Assembly (NCBI GenBank): GCA_963714035.1
Contig: OY970224.1
Span: 3,720,001-3,784,000 of the forward strand
Length of the DNA stretch: 64,000 nucleotides
DNA from: DATFVB01 sp963714035
GTDB lineage: Bacteria; Acidobacteriota; Thermoanaerobaculia; UBA5066; DATFVB01
Direction: 5' to 3'
In this document: positions 53,595-62,430 of the stretch, one piece after another
How the letters are laid out: each line of letters opens with the position of its first letter
Numbering within the stretch: the first letter of the stretch is position 1
The notes under the pieces: generated by a model
The model's database searches: none
What the model was told of the DNA's origin: nothing
Seen by the model: only the letters and a program-made list of their open reading frames with translations
Made by a program: the position numbers and the translations under genes

Positions 53595-53802
53595 CCGGAC
53601 CTCCCGTTCGGTCCGGGGATTCTATCAAAGGCATCCGGCGCCACGATGCATCGGGCGCGCACGTGTGGCCGTGACATCGTGCCTTCACCGTTTCCGAAGA
53701 ACGCGAAGGGGTTGACGGCGCTGCTCGTGGCGGGAGCAGGGTCGATTCTGCTCTCGCGTGTGTGCGCCAGCCAGGACCGGCGGCGCGGGAACTCCCGGGC
53801 GC

Positions 53803-54684
53803 CTAGAAGCTCAGCCGCGCCGCCAGGCCGTTCCGGATCGGCACGACGTCGAGAGACGTCTTTTCCGGAGCGCCCACGGCCTCGCGCTCGTGCTTGTGGA
53901 CGATGTACTTGCCGACGACGGTCCCGAACACCGCGCCCGCGAAGACGTCGCTCGCGAAATGGACGCGGTCGTTGACGCGGTCGAACGCGACGATCGACGC
54001 GAGCGTGTAGGCGGCGGTCGGGACGACCCACCCGTTCGACCGGGCCGCGACGACCGAGGCGAGCGCGAACGCCTGAGTCGAATGGCCCGATGGAAAGGAC
54101 GAATTGCTCGACGCGAAGTCGAAATTGTTCTCTCCGTTGGACTGGTACGGGCGCTCACGGCCGACGAGCGGCTTGACCACGAGGTTCTCGACGAGGGCGG
54201 TGAGGATGCTCGCTTCGAGCGCCTCCCGGCCCGTGTCGCGGAGGTCGGGGCTGTGGAACACGAGACCGGCGCCGATCGCGACGATCGCCGCCTCCGTGCC
54301 GTTGCCCGCGCCGAAGCTCGTCGTCGCCGACGAGACGTGGTTCGTGAAGTCCGAACGGCTTCGCTGGGCGGCCATGTCGATGTCCTCGTCGACGATGAGA
54401 AGTCCGCCAAAGACGATCGTTAATCCCGCGGCCTTCTCCCAGTCCGTCTGCGTCCAGTGCGCCGGCGCGGTGACCATGCCGACGCTGTCGCTGACGTAGC
54501 GTCCGGCCTCGTGGGCGACTGCCGCGATCGCGCGCTTGAGCGGCGAAGCCTCCGGCGCTTCCACCTTCGGAGCGACTTCCCCGCCGCCCGGCTCGCCGGG
54601 CGGCGTGACCTGCGCGGCGAGCGGGGAGGCGGCGGCGGCCGCAAGACACCCGGCCGCGGCGATCGCGCGGAACGCTCTTCCCAT
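53803..54684 (-). CDS. Exported PAP2-type phosphatase
   Basis: 293 residues with a signal peptide (1-24, LAAQ). The three PAP2 motifs are KPLVGRERP, FPSGHS and RVHFASDV; His and Asp complete the haloperoxidase-like active site. A central region has few strong TM helices, so this is probably a periplasmic or membrane-bound phosphatase acting on lipid pyrophosphates or phosphatidate. It is followed, on the opposite strand, by a cardiolipin synthase-like gene. The 208 bp to the EF-G gene hold no gene. Confidence 0.88.
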   Translation of the reverse strand: MGRAFRAIAAAGCLAAAAASPLAAQVTPPGEPGGGEVAPKVEAPEASPLKRAIAAVAHEAGRYVSDSVGMVTAPAHWTQTDWEKAAGLTIVFGGLLIVDEDIDMAAQRSRSDFTNHVSSATTSFGAGNGTEAAIVAIGAGLVFHSPDLRDTGREALEASILTALVENLVVKPLVGRERPYQSNGENNFDFASSNSSFPSGHSTQAFALASVVAARSNGWVVPTAAYTLASIVAFDRVNDRVHFASDVFAGAVFGTVVGKYIVHKHEREAVGAPEKTSLDVVPIRNGLAARLSF

Positions 54685-54736
54685 AGCACAAGTAATGCCA
54701 CGCGGACTGTTACCATCCCGCCGACGGCCTCGCCGG

Positions 54737-54871
54737 TCAGGCGCAGGCGCGGGAGAAGACCACGGCGAAGAAGAGACCGACGGCTCCGAGGACGAGGGCG
54801 ACGAGGATCGCCGCGGCTGCCACCGCGCGGGGCGAGGAGCGCGCCTCGTTCTCTTCCTTCGGATCGGTCAT
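54737..54871 (-). CDS. Small single-TM membrane protein
   Basis: 44 residues: an acidic N-terminus (MTDPKEENE), one hydrophobic helix (AVAAAAILVALVLGAVGLFFAVVF) and a short RACA tail. The length and layout suit a small membrane-anchored protein. It is divergent from the phospholipase D-like gene. No family recognised. Confidence 0.5.
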   Translation of the reverse strand: MTDPKEENEARSSPRAVAAAAILVALVLGAVGLFFAVVFSRACA

Positions 54872-54919
54872 CGCGGCGATCTTACGTCCGGGCGGCCGCC
54901 CGGCGGGGCGAGGATCTCC

Positions 54920-56380
54920 GTGCTGACGCCTCTCGCGCACGTCGCCGGTCTCTTCGATCGGATTCCGGTCTGGGCGCTCCTGGTCTACGACCTCTCGGTC
55001 CTCGCGGTGATCACGCTCGCGGTCGTGCGGCGGCGGGGATTGGCGAGCACGCTCGCCTGGATCTTCGCGATCATCGCGCTTCCCGGCGTCGGCGTCGTCG
55101 CGTATCTGCTCCTCGCCAACCCGCACGTCGCGCGGACGCGCCGCGCCAAGCGGCGCGCGACGCGCGAGTTCCGCCGGCGCCGCGGCCACCCGCGCGGGAC
55201 CGGCGGCGACCGGCCGCCGCTGGCGCCGGCCGAGCGCGGGGTGCTGCGTCTGGCCGAGCGGCTCTCCGACACGGCGCCGGTCGGCGGGAATCGGGTGGAT
55301 GTGCTCTCGAGCAACGAGGAGGCGGCGCGGCGCATTCGCGAGGCGATCGCTTCGGCGAGGAAGTCGGTCTGGGCCGAGTACTACATGGTGAAGAACGACC
55401 CGACCGGGAAAGCGTTCCTGGCGCTCCTCGCCCGCCGGGCCCGGGAAGGACTCGACGTCCGGCTCCTCTACGACGCCGTCGGGTCCTGGGGAATCGACCG
55501 GAAGGGCCTCGACGCGATCCGGGCCGCGGGCGGCCACGTGGAAGTCTTCCTTCCGATCAACCCGCTCCGCCGCCGGTGGGCGGTGCATCTGCGAAACCAC
55601 CGGAAGATCCTCGTCCTCGACGGCGAGGTCGCGATGACCGGAGGGATGAACGTCGGCGACGAGTATTCCGGCCGCCGGGGGCGCGGCCCGGTGGCGGCCT
55701 GGCGCGACACGCTCCTCGTGCTCGACGGCCCGGCTGCCGGCGCGCTCGCGGAAGTCTTCGCCGAGGACTGGTCGTTCGCGACGGGCTCGGAAGAGATCCT
55801 CGACGTTCCGCGCGAGGCTCCCGGGACCGACGGCAGTCTCGTCGCCGTCCTCCCGAGCGGGCCCGACCAGGAGGCGAATGCGGTTCGTCTGGCGTATTTC
55901 GCGGGGATCACTTCGGCGGTCTCCCGCTGCTGGATCGCGAGCCCGTACTTCATCCCGGACGGACCGACGAACCGCGCTCTCGTGACCGCGGCGCTCCGCG
56001 GCGTCGACGTCCGCATCCTGCTTCCCGAGAAGAACGACGTGACGCTGATGGGACCGGCCGGACGTTCCTACTACACGGCCCTCGTCCGGGCCGGCGCCCG
56101 GATCTTCGAGTACCGGCCCGCGATGCTCCATTCGAAGCTGATGTCGATCGACCGGCGCTGGTGCCTGATCGGCTCGGCCAACGTCGACGTCCGGAGCTTC
56201 TGGCTGAACTTCGAGATCAGCGCGCTCGTTTTCGATCCCTCCTTCGCGGCCGTCGTCGACGCGCAGTTCGAGAAGGACGTCGCCGAGAGCCGGGAGATCA
56301 CTCTCGAAATTCTCGAGGGGAGGGGGTTTTGGGAGGCGTTGGGCGAGGGGGTCGCGCGACTCATGTCACCCCTGCTGTAG
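54920..56380 (+). CDS. Cardiolipin synthase-like phospholipase D protein
   Basis: 486 residues, GTG start with GAGG 7 nt upstream. Two N-terminal TM helices are followed by two HKD motifs. The first has His227, Lys229 and Asp234 (NHRKILVLDGEVAMTGG); the second has His404 and Lys406 (HSKLMSIDRRWCLIGSANVD). This is the bacterial ClsA-type architecture (about 480 residues). It would join two phosphatidylglycerols to make cardiolipin. Its TAG stop is the first triplet of repeat copy E. Confidence 0.92.
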   Translation: MLTPLAHVAGLFDRIPVWALLVYDLSVLAVITLAVVRRRGLASTLAWIFAIIALPGVGVVAYLLLANPHVARTRRAKRRATREFRRRRGHPRGTGGDRPPLAPAERGVLRLAERLSDTAPVGGNRVDVLSSNEEAARRIREAIASARKSVWAEYYMVKNDPTGKAFLALLARRAREGLDVRLLYDAVGSWGIDRKGLDAIRAAGGHVEVFLPINPLRRRWAVHLRNHRKILVLDGEVAMTGGMNVGDEYSGRRGRGPVAAWRDTLLVLDGPAAGALAEVFAEDWSFATGSEEILDVPREAPGTDGSLVAVLPSGPDQEANAVRLAYFAGITSAVSRCWIASPYFIPDGPTNRALVTAALRGVDVRILLPEKNDVTLMGPAGRSYYTALVRAGARIFEYRPAMLHSKLMSIDRRWCLIGSANVDVRSFWLNFEISALVFDPSFAAVVDAQFEKDVAESREITLEILEGRGFWEALGEGVARLMSPLL

Positions 56381-56602
56381 CAGGCGCGGCGATGCATCGA
56401 GCCGGGCGGGCGCGTGCGCCACGACCCGCGGCCTCAACGTACGCCCCGGTAGGCCTCGGCCACGGGCTCGGGCGCCCGCATCCCGCCGGGCTCGCGCCTC
56501 CCCGCGCCTCGAAAATTGAGAAAAGCGATCGCGACGATCGCGGCGGTAGGCCCGACCCTACGGCGTGACCCCGCTGTCATCCTGAGCGAAGCGAAGGATC
56601 TG
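56378..56602. repeat. Intergenic repeat family, copy E (H-T form)
   Basis: Starts at the stop codon TAG of the PLD gene, then GGCGCGGCGATGCATCGAGC. It shares ACGCCCCGGTAGGCCTCGG, CCGCATCCCG, CGCGCCTCG and CGACGATCG blocks with copy B-left. At its end, TCATCCTGAGCGAAGCGAAG (56577-56596) resembles the nested insertion in copy A. The 236-bp gap has no gene. Confidence 0.8.
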
Positions 56603-56616
56603 CCCTCGCTGTCTCG

Positions 56617-57495
56617 TCACGCCGTCCCTTCCATCCACGCGATGCACTCCTCCAGCGAAGCGCGCATCGCGGCCGGCTCCGCGTGGTGCACGCGGCCGTG
56701 GCCCGGAAGAACCCACGAAAACGGGTAGTCGCGGAGACGCTTCATCGACTCGGTCTGCTCGGTCCACGAATACCAGCAGGCATCGCGGAACGCGGTGAGA
56801 CGCCCGCGCCGGGGCGACCAGGCGAGATGGTCTCCCGTGAAGAGATGCGTCCCGCGATGGAGGAGAACCGCGTGGCCTCGCGTATGGCCGGGCGTCGGAA
56901 TCGCGATGAGGTCCGGCCCGATCACGAGCGGCGCGTCGCCGCTCCACGGCTCCTCGACCCCGAGACGGGCGCCCCCGTCCTCCGCCCGGAGGTACCGGCG
57001 GCACCCGAACCGGTCCGCGAACCGGGCGTGGTCGGCGACGTCGTCGCGGTGCGTCAGGAAGAGAACGTTGACGCCGCCCAGCCGATCGAGCGCGTCGACG
57101 ATCGGCGGCGCGAACCGGGGAGAGTCGATCAGGACGTTTCCGCCTTCTGTGGCCGGGCGGCGGATGAGCCAGCTCCACGCGCCGAAGCTCGACTCGGCGT
57201 TGAAGCCGCAATAATACACGTTTTCGGAGATCGGCTCCGGAAATGCGCCGGTGCCGACGCTCCGCGGATACGAGCGCGGCGCGCCGATCGAGCCGGTCGG
57301 GCACGCGACGAGGGCCATCATCGCGCGGCGGACTTCGTCTTCGGCTTCGGGCTGCCGGCCGACGCTCGAGGCGCCGCCGTGATCGCGGAACGTCCGCGGG
57401 GCGATCTGCCGGCAGGCGTCGCAGTCGATGCACGTCGAATCGACGAAGAAGTCGCCGGGCGCGTTCTCGGGAAGGCGAAGGACTTCGCGGGCCAT
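56617..57495 (-). CDS. Ferredoxin-metallo-beta-lactamase fusion
   Basis: 292 residues. Residues 1-75 are a single-cluster ferredoxin domain with CxxCxxC at 22, 25 and 28 and a distant Cys65 (ACPTG). Residues 90-292 are a metallo-beta-lactamase fold: THRDDVADH (149-156), PTPGHTRGH, FTGDH and LPGHG. The motif is the variant with Asp in place of one His, as in related ferredoxin-linked MBL proteins. The arrangement suggests an electron-transfer or redox-sensing hydrolase, for example acting on thiol or persulfide substrates. Activity is unproven. Confidence 0.85.
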   Translation of the reverse strand: MAREVLRLPENAPGDFFVDSTCIDCDACRQIAPRTFRDHGGASSVGRQPEAEDEVRRAMMALVACPTGSIGAPRSYPRSVGTGAFPEPISENVYYCGFNAESSFGAWSWLIRRPATEGGNVLIDSPRFAPPIVDALDRLGGVNVLFLTHRDDVADHARFADRFGCRRYLRAEDGGARLGVEEPWSGDAPLVIGPDLIAIPTPGHTRGHAVLLHRGTHLFTGDHLAWSPRRGRLTAFRDACWYSWTEQTESMKRLRDYPFSWVLPGHGRVHHAEPAAMRASLEECIAWMEGTA

Positions 57496-57571
57496 CAGAC
57501 GTCACAACTGCGCCGTCCCTCGGCGAATTCCGGGTGCCCCGTAACGGAAGGCGTCCGCTGCGACCGGGACG

Positions 57572-58702
57572 CTACCCGTGCTCGTCGTCCGTCGCGCTGG
57601 AGCCCGCGTCGCTTTCCGCGAAGCGTCCGGTCACTTTCTCCCAGGCGCTCGTCTGCCAGTTCGCGGCGTGCGCGGCGCGCGACCATGCCGGAATCGCGAT
57701 CAGGAGCCGATCGGCGAGCGCGCAGACGTAAGGCTCGTACAGCCGGCGGAACTCGGTCAGCCTCGTTTCCGCCTCGTCCCGGTCGCAAAGAACGACGCCG
57801 GCGGTCTTGAGATCCGCGCGGATCGCGGCCAGGCCGTCGTGGGAGAGGCGCTCCCGGGTGGCCGGATGCGGCTCAACTTTCAGGACCTGGGAGAGATCGA
57901 CGACGGCATGTCGCGCCATCGCGAAGGTCAGCCGCGCCTGCCGCGCGATCTCTCCGTCGACGTGCGCCGCCACGAGCGAGCAGGTGTCGAGGATGGCGGT
58001 CAACGCGGCGAGCCAGGACTGATTGTCGTGCTGCGAGCGGTAATAGCAGAGAACGGGATAGGAGAGATGGCTCTCCATCAGCTCGGCAGTCCACGCTTCC
58101 CAATCGCGCAGGAATGCGACGAACGACGGGAGATTGTCCGGCTGTCCGTAATGGGAAATGAGCGCCCGGGCCGTCGGCGGCGAACCCGCCCGGGCGTCCA
58201 GAAGGGAGATGTTCGTCTCGCGTCGGGAAAAAGCGCCGTAGATGACCGGAAGATACCCGATGACGATAGCCAGGAAACCGAATCCGATGCCCGATTCGGC
58301 GACGGTCACGACCCTCCCCAGAGGAGAGCGGGGAGTCACGTCGCCGAGGCCGAGGGTGAAGAACGTCGTCCCGCTCATGTACAGACTGGTCCCGAAGGAA
58401 GCCGTGCCAGGCGTTCCGGCGGCCTCGTGCAGGAGCGCGAATCCCACGATCAGGCCGAAGGCCCAGAACGCGAAGAGCAGAATCAACGAGAGAGGACCGA
58501 ACGCCGAAAGCAGGCCCTGTCGGACCCTTCCGGGAGGGAGCCGGCGCGCGAGAGCCGAACTGGGGACCCACGTCGATCGGTAGAAGAACCGGGTCAGACG
58601 GAAGCTGCGGGTGACGCGTCTCGGAAGAACCGTCGTCTCGAAGGCGTCCCAGAGAATGAAGAGGATGACCGCGAGCCCGGCGATCGAGAGCAGCGCGCTC
58701 AA
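57572..58702 (-). CDS. Two-TM ion channel (potassium channel type)
   Basis: 376 residues from a TTG at 58702, chosen because a GGAG lies 8 nt upstream and the frame runs no cleaner start further up. The N-terminal TM helix (SALLSIAGLAVILFILWDAFE) and a second TM pair flank the pore loop with GTTFFTLGLGDVTP, close to the K-channel TVGYGD filter (here TLGLGD). A large C-terminal cytoplasmic region (about 170-376) is helical with no RCK motif I can see. GLGD filters occur in non-selective or atypical channels. Function inferred from the pore signature. Confidence 0.8.
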   Translation of the reverse strand: MSALLSIAGLAVILFILWDAFETTVLPRRVTRSFRLTRFFYRSTWVPSSALARRLPPGRVRQGLLSAFGPLSLILLFAFWAFGLIVGFALLHEAAGTPGTASFGTSLYMSGTTFFTLGLGDVTPRSPLGRVVTVAESGIGFGFLAIVIGYLPVIYGAFSRRETNISLLDARAGSPPTARALISHYGQPDNLPSFVAFLRDWEAWTAELMESHLSYPVLCYYRSQHDNQSWLAALTAILDTCSLVAAHVDGEIARQARLTFAMARHAVVDLSQVLKVEPHPATRERLSHDGLAAIRADLKTAGVVLCDRDEAETRLTEFRRLYEPYVCALADRLLIAIPAWSRAAHAANWQTSAWEKVTGRFAESDAGSSATDDEHG

Positions 58703-58821
58703 TGCCGCGCTCCGGGCTCGGGGTCCCGCCGGGACTGCCGAGCGGAGCCGGGCACCGGAGCGGACGTCATGCCGGCGTCTCGAGCGCGAAGGCGAGGCCT
58801 CCCGGTCATGCGGGATCGATC

Positions 58822-61047
58822 TTACGTCGAGGGGTCGTCGCCGAAGCGTCGGGCGAGGTCGGCGAGCGAGTCGGCGAGGCGCCGCCGGAGGTCGTCGGCC
58901 GAGGCCTGGCGCCGGCCCAGGTCTTCGCGCGCCTGGCGGACGGTCTCGTCGAGCTCGGCCGCCGCGCGCCGCCGGGATTCGGTTTCCTCGTCGCGCAGCG
59001 CCCGGAACTGTTCTTCCAGCTCCAGCACCGCGTGGCGCGCCGTTTCCCGGTCGGCCGTCGTTCGCGCGCTCTGCTCGTCGACGAGACGCTCCAGCCGGGC
59101 GAGCCGCGATTCCTGGTCGACGACGAGCTGGCTGAATTTCTCCTCGGTTTCCTGGATGCGGAAGCCGAGTTTCTCGAAAGCCGCCGCCGTCCCGAGCGCC
59201 TGCCGGCTGACCTGGGCGACGAGCTCCATCTCCCGCCCCGATCCTTCGGCCAGCGACTGCTGGAGATCCGCGATCGCTCGCCGGAGATCGCCGACCTGGC
59301 CTTCGGAGGCGAGCCGGGCGTTGGTCCAATCGGTGCGCAGGGCGTCGAAGTCCCGGGCCCATCCCCGGGCGCCTTCGACCCGGCCGAGACGTCCCTCGAG
59401 CGCGCGCAGTCGCTCCGGCAGCGAAGCGCTCTCCGCGATCCCCTTTTCGGCCCCCACGAGCCTCTCCTCGAGGGCGTCCCAACGCGCGAGCTTCTCCTCG
59501 GCGGCGGAGATCCGGTCGCCCCACGCCGAAACCACGGCGAGCTGGATCATCCGCGCCTCGAAGGGCGACGCGACGGGCGCGGGCTCGGCGGCCGGGATCG
59601 TCGTTCCCGTCGGCGCCAGGGCCTCCGCCGCGGGAGCGGCTTCGGGAGGCGACGCCGGCTCTTCGGCGGCAGGCGGCAGCTCCAGTTCTTCCGGCGACGC
59701 CTCTTCGGCGAATCCGTCGGCGACGGCGAAGCCCGCGGTCCGGGCGCGCTCGTCGGGCGAAGGAATCTCGACGGGCTCGGGCGTGAACGAAGGCCGCCGG
59801 TCGAAGAACGCCGGGTTCGTGTCTTCCGTGAGGCCGGGCACTTCCGCGAGCGGAGGGAACGTCTCGAAGACGAACTCGTCGTCGCGGGGGGCGGGAGGCG
59901 CCGGCTCGGCGGTGCCCCGTTCTTCTTCCTCGATCGCGAATGGGGCGATGGCGGCCGGGGCGACATCCGCGATCGCGATCGGCTGGGCTTCTGATGACGC
60001 GGTCGGCTGCGCCGCCGCTTCTGATGACGCGGTCGGCTGCGCCGTGGCGTCTGAGAACGCGGTCGGCATCGCCGCCGCTTCTGATGACGCGGTCGGCTTC
60101 GCCCCCGCTTCTGACAACGCGGTCGGCTGCGCCGCGGCGTCTGAGAACGCGGTCGGCTGGGCCGTGGCTTCTGATGACGCGGTCGGCTGCGCCGCCGCTT
60201 CTGGAAACGCGATCGCAGACGGCGGCGGAACTGGAGCCGAGGCCGCGGCGGGGCGGGCTTTGGCGAGCGTCGGGATCGCCCGCGTCGTTCCGAAGTCGTC
60301 CGCCTCGGGGAACGCGATCGGCTCGGGGGCCGCCCGGACGGGCGCGGGCGCGGCCTCCGGAGCGTGCGGGTTCGTTCCGCGCAGCATCGAGCTCTTCCAG
60401 GCGGAGAGGTTCTCCGTCTCCGTCGTCACGGCACGAGCGGTCTTCCCGGTCCCGCGCTTCTGGAGCCGCCGCAGGATGTCGACGAACGTCAGCTTCGAAA
60501 TCAACTTGAACGTCTCGACGACGCCCTTCCCTTCGGACGCGACCGCTTCGATGAACGGGAATCCCGCGAGCCCCAGCCCTTCCTGCAGCGCGTCGACGGC
60601 GAGGACGTCCGGGAGGTCGCGCTTGTTGAACTGGACGGCGAAGGGAATCGTCGCCGCGTCGATCCCTTCCTCGACGAGGTTCTGCCGGAGATTCTGCAGG
60701 CTCTCGAGGTTCTTCGGAAGCTGCGACCACCGGGAATCGACGACGAAGACCACTCCGTCGGCACCTCGGAGCACGACCCGGCGCGTTTCGTTGTACGGGC
60801 TCTGGCCCGGCACGGTCGCGACCTGGAAACGGATCCGGTATCCCTTCAGGTCGCCGAGCTCGACCGGGAGGAGATCGAAGAAGATCGTGCGATCCGCCGT
60901 CGCCGCGAGCGTGAGCAGGTTCCCGACCGACGAGGGCTCGAGCCGCCGGTGGAGGAACTGGAGATTGGTCGTCTTTCCGCCGAAGCCGGGACCGTAGTAC
61001 ACGATCTTCGCGGTCAGTTCCTTGGAGGCGGCGTTGTAGACGACCAT
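58822..61047 (-). CDS. MglA-like GTPase with long repeat and coiled-coil extension
   Basis: 741 residues. Residues 1-190 are an MglA-like small GTPase: G1 GPGFGGKT (19-26), VPGQSPYNETRR, DGVVFVVDS and G4 NKRD (141-144). About 260-360 is low complexity with eight 10-residue repeats of AAAQPTASSE type, encoded by 30-bp DNA units. The rest (about 490-741) is a long coiled coil. MglA GTPases control cell polarity and motility in myxobacteria and relatives; a partner GAP (MglB) is not in this window. Standard MglA is about 195 residues, so the extension is unusual and could couple the switch to a scaffold. Confidence 0.9.
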   Translation of the reverse strand: MVVYNAASKELTAKIVYYGPGFGGKTTNLQFLHRRLEPSSVGNLLTLAATADRTIFFDLLPVELGDLKGYRIRFQVATVPGQSPYNETRRVVLRGADGVVFVVDSRWSQLPKNLESLQNLRQNLVEEGIDAATIPFAVQFNKRDLPDVLAVDALQEGLGLAGFPFIEAVASEGKGVVETFKLISKLTFVDILRRLQKRGTGKTARAVTTETENLSAWKSSMLRGTNPHAPEAAPAPVRAAPEPIAFPEADDFGTTRAIPTLAKARPAAASAPVPPPSAIAFPEAAAQPTASSEATAQPTAFSDAAAQPTALSEAGAKPTASSEAAAMPTAFSDATAQPTASSEAAAQPTASSEAQPIAIADVAPAAIAPFAIEEEERGTAEPAPPAPRDDEFVFETFPPLAEVPGLTEDTNPAFFDRRPSFTPEPVEIPSPDERARTAGFAVADGFAEEASPEELELPPAAEEPASPPEAAPAAEALAPTGTTIPAAEPAPVASPFEARMIQLAVVSAWGDRISAAEEKLARWDALEERLVGAEKGIAESASLPERLRALEGRLGRVEGARGWARDFDALRTDWTNARLASEGQVGDLRRAIADLQQSLAEGSGREMELVAQVSRQALGTAAAFEKLGFRIQETEEKFSQLVVDQESRLARLERLVDEQSARTTADRETARHAVLELEEQFRALRDEETESRRRAAAELDETVRQAREDLGRRQASADDLRRRLADSLADLARRFGDDPST
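59987..60226 (-). repeat. Eight tandem 30-bp units inside the MglA-like gene
   Basis: Units begin at 59987, 60017, 60047, 60077, 60107, 60137, 60167 and 60197 on the plus strand (GCTTCTGATGACGCGGTCGG type). They encode a 10-residue Ala/Gln/Pro/Thr/Ser/Glu repeat. Units differ by a few bases, so the array has drifted in frame. Confidence 0.9.
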
Positions 61048-61087
61048 CGGGCTTCGGCGAATAATAGCACCGCAGTTTTGGCGGGTG

Positions 61088-61346
61088 TCGCGGCGATGGA
61101 TCGAGCCCCCGTCGGCCGCGCGCCACGTCGGCCTCGCGCGCGCCGCTGCGCGGCTGGAACGCTGCGGCCTCCCAGATCGCGGACCTCCTCGCCTCGGTGA
61201 CTTCGGCGAGACTTTCCGCGATCTGACCTCCGCGGCTCGCCTTCCCGGCTCGACCGCTCCGGCGGCCCGACCGGGAATGCCTGAGATTTCACAGCTGCGC
61301 CGGATGGCCCGCCATCCCGTCGGGCTCGCGCCTCGACGCGCCTCGA
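61088..61346. repeat. Intergenic repeat family, copy F (intact H-M-T form)
   Basis: This is the fullest plus-strand example. The head (GCGGCGATGGATCGAGCCC) is followed by the M module (CTGGAACGCTGCGGCCTCCC at 61158 to CTCCGGCGGCC) and ends with the T module (CCATCCCGTCGGGCTCGCG ... CGCGCCTCG). The 404-bp gap between the divergent GTPase and RNase Z-like genes holds no other feature that I can support. Confidence 0.82.
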
Positions 61347-61451
61347 GGACCACGAGTTCGGAATTCACCGGGCTGAAAGCGGTGTCACGTTCGGCGGACC
61401 GTCGTGCGGCGAGGGTCGAGAATCCGCCCCGATTGCCTGTAATCTTTCCCG

Positions 61452-62282
61452 ATGGCCGAAACGAAGACCCTGCGCGTGTGCGGCGTGCCGATCGTCGGGC
61501 GATCGGTCGCGGGACAGGAGTCTTTCTATCGCCTTCCCACGCTTCGGTCCGCGCTCGAGATCGGGCGCTGTCCGGAGGCTCTCGTCGCCGTTCCGAACAT
61601 CTTCGTGACGCATGCGCATCTGGACCACGCCGCCGGGATCGCGTCGTACGCGTCGCAGCGCACCCTGCAGGCACTGGAGCCCGGGAACGTCTTCCTTCCG
61701 GCCGAGGCGCGGGAAGGTTTCGAGAAGATCCTCGCGCTCCACGTCGAGCTCGAGGGATTCCACGAATACGCCGCGCGTCTCCGGGGCGTTCGTCCGGGCG
61801 ACCGCATCCCGATCCGGCACGATCTCGAGGTGGACGTGATCCCGGGGAGCCATCGGATTCCCTGCGCCGGATACGTCTTCTGCGAAACCCGGCGGAAGCT
61901 CCGGCGCGATTTCGCGGGGGTCTCCGGAGAGGAGATCGCCCGCCTCCGGGAGCGGGGGACCGAAGTCTCCGAGAGCGTCCGAACGCCCCTCCTCGCCTAT
62001 CCGGGAGACTGCGACGCGGGAATCTTCGAGGTCGCGCCGGAGATTTTCCGGGCGCGCATCCTTCTGCTCGAATGCACGTTCCTCCGTCCGGGAGAGGAGG
62101 AGCGCGCGGCGCGGTACCGGCACCTCCACCTCTCGCAGATCGCTTCCCGCGCTTCCGATTTCGCCAATGAGGCGATCGTCCTGACCCATTTCTCGGCGAA
62201 GTATTCGAAAGAGGAGATCGAGGAGCGGGTGCGGACGGGGCTGCCCGGGAACCTGAAGGATCGAGTCACGATCTTCGCTTAG
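61452..62282 (+). CDS. RNase Z-like metallo-beta-lactamase hydrolase
   Basis: 276 residues. The metal motif THAHLDH (53-59) is followed by PGSHRIPCAGYVF and LLLECTFL, and by the late LTHFSAKY motif typical of the RNase Z/ElaC group. True RNase Z matures tRNA 3' ends; the sequence lacks a clear flexible-arm exosite and is a little short (about 300 is usual), so a related hydrolase is possible. The gene stands alone; a repeat remnant (copy G) follows its stop. Confidence 0.75.
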   Translation: MAETKTLRVCGVPIVGRSVAGQESFYRLPTLRSALEIGRCPEALVAVPNIFVTHAHLDHAAGIASYASQRTLQALEPGNVFLPAEAREGFEKILALHVELEGFHEYAARLRGVRPGDRIPIRHDLEVDVIPGSHRIPCAGYVFCETRRKLRRDFAGVSGEEIARLRERGTEVSESVRTPLLAYPGDCDAGIFEVAPEIFRARILLLECTFLRPGEEERAARYRHLHLSQIASRASDFANEAIVLTHFSAKYSKEEIEERVRTGLPGNLKDRVTIFA

Positions 62283-62430
62283 CGGTGGGGTCGGCGCGCG
62301 CCCGGAATTCCAGCACGATCCGATTCGTTGCAGCGGACCAGCCGCGGAGCGGCCGGCGCCTCAGCGCCGGGTGCGTCGATCGCCGAGCACGCCAGTGCGA
62401 CGGCATTCGCTCGAGCTATCGTCGCGTGCT
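62283..62430. repeat. Intergenic repeat family, copy G (N module and inverted H)
   Basis: The N module (GCGGAGCGGCCGGCGC ... CGCCAGTGCG) at 62345-62400 is followed by an inverted H module (ATTCGCTCGAGCTATCG, 62404-62420). The H module overlaps the last codons of the hypothetical gene on the minus strand, which stops at the TAG inside it (62416-62418). Confidence 0.75.

Noticed and set aside
53595..53802. Further repeat copy upstream of the EF-G gene
   Set aside because: A CGATGCATCGGGCGCGCACG stretch resembles the H module, but the rest does not align and it does not start at a stop codon.
57578..60997. 1139-codon plus-strand ORF
   Set aside because: It is antisense to the ion channel and MglA-like genes, which have strong motifs. 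Its composition is low-complexity Ser/Arg/Ala.
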